DNA from: a virus
Direction: 5' to 3' (one strand)
IMG/VR virus record: IMGVR_UViG_3300042197_003224
Span: 1-22,619 of that record
DNA length: 22,619 nt
Shown one piece after another: positions 21,419-22,619 of the stretch. How positions within the stretch are numbered: the first letter of the stretch is position 1; the number at the start of each line of letters is the position of its first letter. The position numbers and the translations under genes were made by a program. The notes under the pieces are model-generated. The model saw only the letters and a program-made list of their open reading frames with translations, was not told where the DNA came from and ran no database searches.

Positions 21419-21421
21419 ATA
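21414..21421 (+). promoter_or_regulatory. T4 late promoter consensus TATAAATA
   Basis: The only exact match to the T4 late consensus that I found in an intergenic position. It includes the stop TAA (21416-21418), and its last A starts the AGGAG ribosome site of the next gene (21421-21425). A late transcript would lack most of that site, so function is open. Confidence 0.45.
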
Positions 21422-21432
21422 GGAGACTCGCT

Positions 21433-21687
21433 ATGCCAAATTATGATTATCATTGCCGTGCATGCGATCACATATTTGAAGAGTTCTTGATGATCAAGGA
21501 TCGGGCGAAGCCATGCAAGAAGCCATGCCCGAAGTGTGGCAAGAAACAGGTTAAGCAGTACATCGCATCTGCCCCGCCTGTGATCGATCCTGTTCGATTG
21601 GGCATTCGTAAACCCGACAGTGGGTTCAAGGAAGTCATTTCCAAGATCAAGTCGGCACACCCTCGCCATGGAATGAGAGACTATTGA
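21433..21687 (+). CDS. FmdB-type zinc ribbon protein
   Basis: 84 residues. The N-terminal MPNYDYHCRACDHIFEEFL is the classic FmdB/CxxC zinc-ribbon start, with C8 and C11 as the first metal pair and C33 and C36 (CPKCGKK) as the second. The second half is polar, with VIDPVRLGIRKPDSGFKEV. FmdB-type proteins occur widely in bacteria and often in T4-like cyanophages; they are named after a putative regulator of formamidase, but the molecular role is not settled. Zinc binding is well supported by the four cysteines. AGGAG is 7 bases upstream of the ATG. The gene ends 2 bases before the ATG of the nuclease gene, so translation is probably linked. Confidence 0.88.
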   Translation: MPNYDYHCRACDHIFEEFLMIKDRAKPCKKPCPKCGKKQVKQYIASAPPVIDPVRLGIRKPDSGFKEVISKIKSAHPRHGMRDY

Positions 21688-21689
21688 GC

Positions 21690-22370
21690 ATGAACACAAA
21701 TGAAGCAAAACTCGTTTCCGTGGAAGCGGAAGGTCTTGGGCGGTACTATCAATCGCCAACCAACGGCAAGTGGTATCCATCGGTAACCACCGTGGTGAAC
21801 CATGAGGATGCCGACAAGTGGAAGAAGTGGCGAGAGGATCCCGAGAATGCGAAGAAGTCGCAGATGGCGATCAATCGCGGGAACAAGTTGCACTCATTGG
21901 TGGAGGAGTACCTGACGAAACGCAAGGTTCCTACGGAGATCGGTGATCGTTGGCATTTCGATCCGATTCTCCCCTTGTTGGAAAACATCGGGGACATCTA
22001 CGCAATCGAAAACGGTCTGTGGTCGGACAGTCTCATGCTTGCAGGACGAACGGACTGCATCGGTGAGTACTGCGGTGAACCCGCCATCATCGACTTCAAG
22101 ACAGCGTCCAAGGAGAAGAAGCGTTCGTGGATCACGAACTACTTCCATCAAGCGGCTGCGTATTCGTACATGTGGGAGGAGCGGACAGGCAAGCGTATTG
22201 AACGCCTTGTCGTGCTGATTACCACCGACGAGGGTACGGCTCAGGAATTCGTTGAGCATCGCAACGATTTCAGGGAGGGGTTGGCAAATGTCATCCGCTC
22301 CTATTGGGCAAAGAACAACTTCAAGAAAGTGCAGGAGATCGCCAATGAACTGGCTCAAAAGATTGTTTAA
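21690..22370 (+). CDS. PD-(D/E)XK (Cas4/RecB-like) nuclease
   Basis: 226 residues from the ATG at 21690; a TTG two codons earlier is possible. Motifs follow the RecB/Cas4-type order: INRGNKLHSLVEEYL (H68), GRTDCIGEY (D122), AIIDFKT (D135, K137) and FHQAAAYSYMW (Q154, Y158), the metal and catalytic residues of the fold. YPSVTTVV near the N-terminus is also typical of phage exonucleases of this class. It has no helicase domain and no four-cysteine iron-sulfur cluster, unlike Cas4. A single-strand or double-strand exonuclease in recombination, or host DNA breakdown, is likely. No adjacent cas gene or repeat array is present. Its last 26 bases overlap the following gene. Confidence 0.85.
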   Translation: MNTNEAKLVSVEAEGLGRYYQSPTNGKWYPSVTTVVNHEDADKWKKWREDPENAKKSQMAINRGNKLHSLVEEYLTKRKVPTEIGDRWHFDPILPLLENIGDIYAIENGLWSDSLMLAGRTDCIGEYCGEPAIIDFKTASKEKKRSWITNYFHQAAAYSYMWEERTGKRIERLVVLITTDEGTAQEFVEHRNDFREGLANVIRSYWAKNNFKKVQEIANELAQKIV

Positions 22371-22587
22371 GTATTTCGGGTGGTCTTTTACCCGTGCAGA
22401 TCAAATGGTGGTTCCCCCCAAGCAGGAGAAGTTTCATTGCATTCGTTTCATGACAGATAGAGGAGAGCAGATTGGAATCCTTCTGACAGGAGGAGAGTTT
22501 GAAACGGGCATTCGCCGTTGGGTCGATAGTATTGAGGAAATGCCGATTGAAACAACGAATGCCACAGATGAAGAAAGTATTTCCTAA
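22345..22587 (+). CDS. Small protein, 80 aa, unknown function
   Basis: 80 residues from the ATG at 22345, which has AGGAG 9 bases upstream. The frame is open further upstream, but those residues are the shadow of the nuclease gene. The N-terminus MNWLKRLFKYFGWSF is amphipathic, aromatic and basic, and could lie on a membrane. The middle (KFHCIRFMTDRGEQIGILLT) looks like a beta hairpin and the end is acidic (EEMPIETTNATDEESIS). It overlaps the nuclease gene by 26 bases, and its TAA shares one base with the next ATG (TAATG). I do not recognise a family. Confidence 0.65.
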   Translation: MNWLKRLFKYFGWSFTRADQMVVPPKQEKFHCIRFMTDRGEQIGILLTGGEFETGIRRWVDSIEEMPIETTNATDEESIS

Positions 22588-22619
22588 TGGGATCTATCAT
22601 TAAAATCGAAGAGACATTC
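22587..22619 (+). CDS. Start of a further gene, 3' partial
   Basis: Eleven codons (MGSIIKIEETF) follow a TAATG stop-start overlap with the 80-residue gene and remain open at the window edge. Tight packing in this cluster makes a true start plausible; the product cannot be judged. Confidence 0.45.
   Translation, partial: MGSIIKIEETF

Noticed and set aside
22252-22344. Upstream extension of the 80-residue gene
   Set aside because: The frame is open, but the bases belong to the nuclease gene. The ATG at 22345 has its own AGGAG site.
21690-22370. Cas4 and a possible CRISPR system
   Set aside because: The RecB-type motifs are present, but the four cysteines of Cas4 are missing, and no cas gene or repeat-spacer array is in the window.

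Overview
This window looks like part of the genome of a tailed phage of the T4 superfamily, closest in gene content to T4-like cyanophages and other aquatic T4-like phages. The diagnostic set is gp46, gp47, the late sigma factor gp55, UvsW and UvsY. With these come proteins typical of aquatic T4-like phages: collagen-like tail fibres with TG-x-ASFN repeats, an FmdB-type zinc ribbon, a RuvC-like resolvase and a PD-(D/E)XK nuclease. No photosynthesis gene, tRNA, insertion sequence or CRISPR array is visible, so the host cannot be named.

Layout. (a) 1-4493, plus strand: a virion or adhesin block with two collagen-like fibre proteins (the first cut by the window edge), a 131-residue unknown and a cysteine-containing 521-residue protein. 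(b) 4494-8420, plus strand: an early promoter, a hairpin and a late-promoter-like site precede an adenosylcobalamin-dependent class II ribonucleotide reductase. It is followed by four small accessory genes: a membrane protein, a small unknown, a HEYSH metallopeptidase-like protein and an MWNYR-type protein. (c) 8470-10821, plus strand: a large putative virion protein with a very cysteine-rich C-terminal part, then a 37-residue membrane peptide. (d) 10823-12581: a near-consensus sigma70-type promoter and gp46. (e) 12582-19151, minus strand: uvsY, uvsW, an Sm-like protein, gp55, gp47, a 72-residue unknown, a trypsin-fold protein that appears to have lost its catalytic residues, and a second Sm-like protein. 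(f) 19198-20161: a RuvC-like resolvase converging with a conserved phage protein. (g) 20197-22619, plus strand: an early-type promoter and a tight run of small early or middle genes ending in a nuclease, an 80-residue unknown and the first codons of another gene.

How it fits together. gp46/gp47, UvsY, UvsW, the RuvC-like protein and probably the PD-(D/E)XK nuclease form a recombination-dependent replication and repair set. The reductase supplies dNTPs, and gp55 directs late transcription. Near-perfect TTGACA-N17-TAnnnT promoters stand before the reductase, gp46 and the 20266 gene. T4-late-like (C/A)TAAATA motifs stand before many genes, and in six cases the TAA stop codon of the upstream gene is part of the motif.

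Most unusual points: the double loss of trypsin catalytic residues in the 574-residue protein inserted between gp47 and gp46; the split, oppositely oriented gp46/gp47 pair; a class II B12-dependent reductase in a T4-type genome; two divergent Sm-like paralogues flanking gp55-gp47; and a 144-bp in-frame duplication in a small gene. All family names come from recognising motifs by eye; no database search was run.
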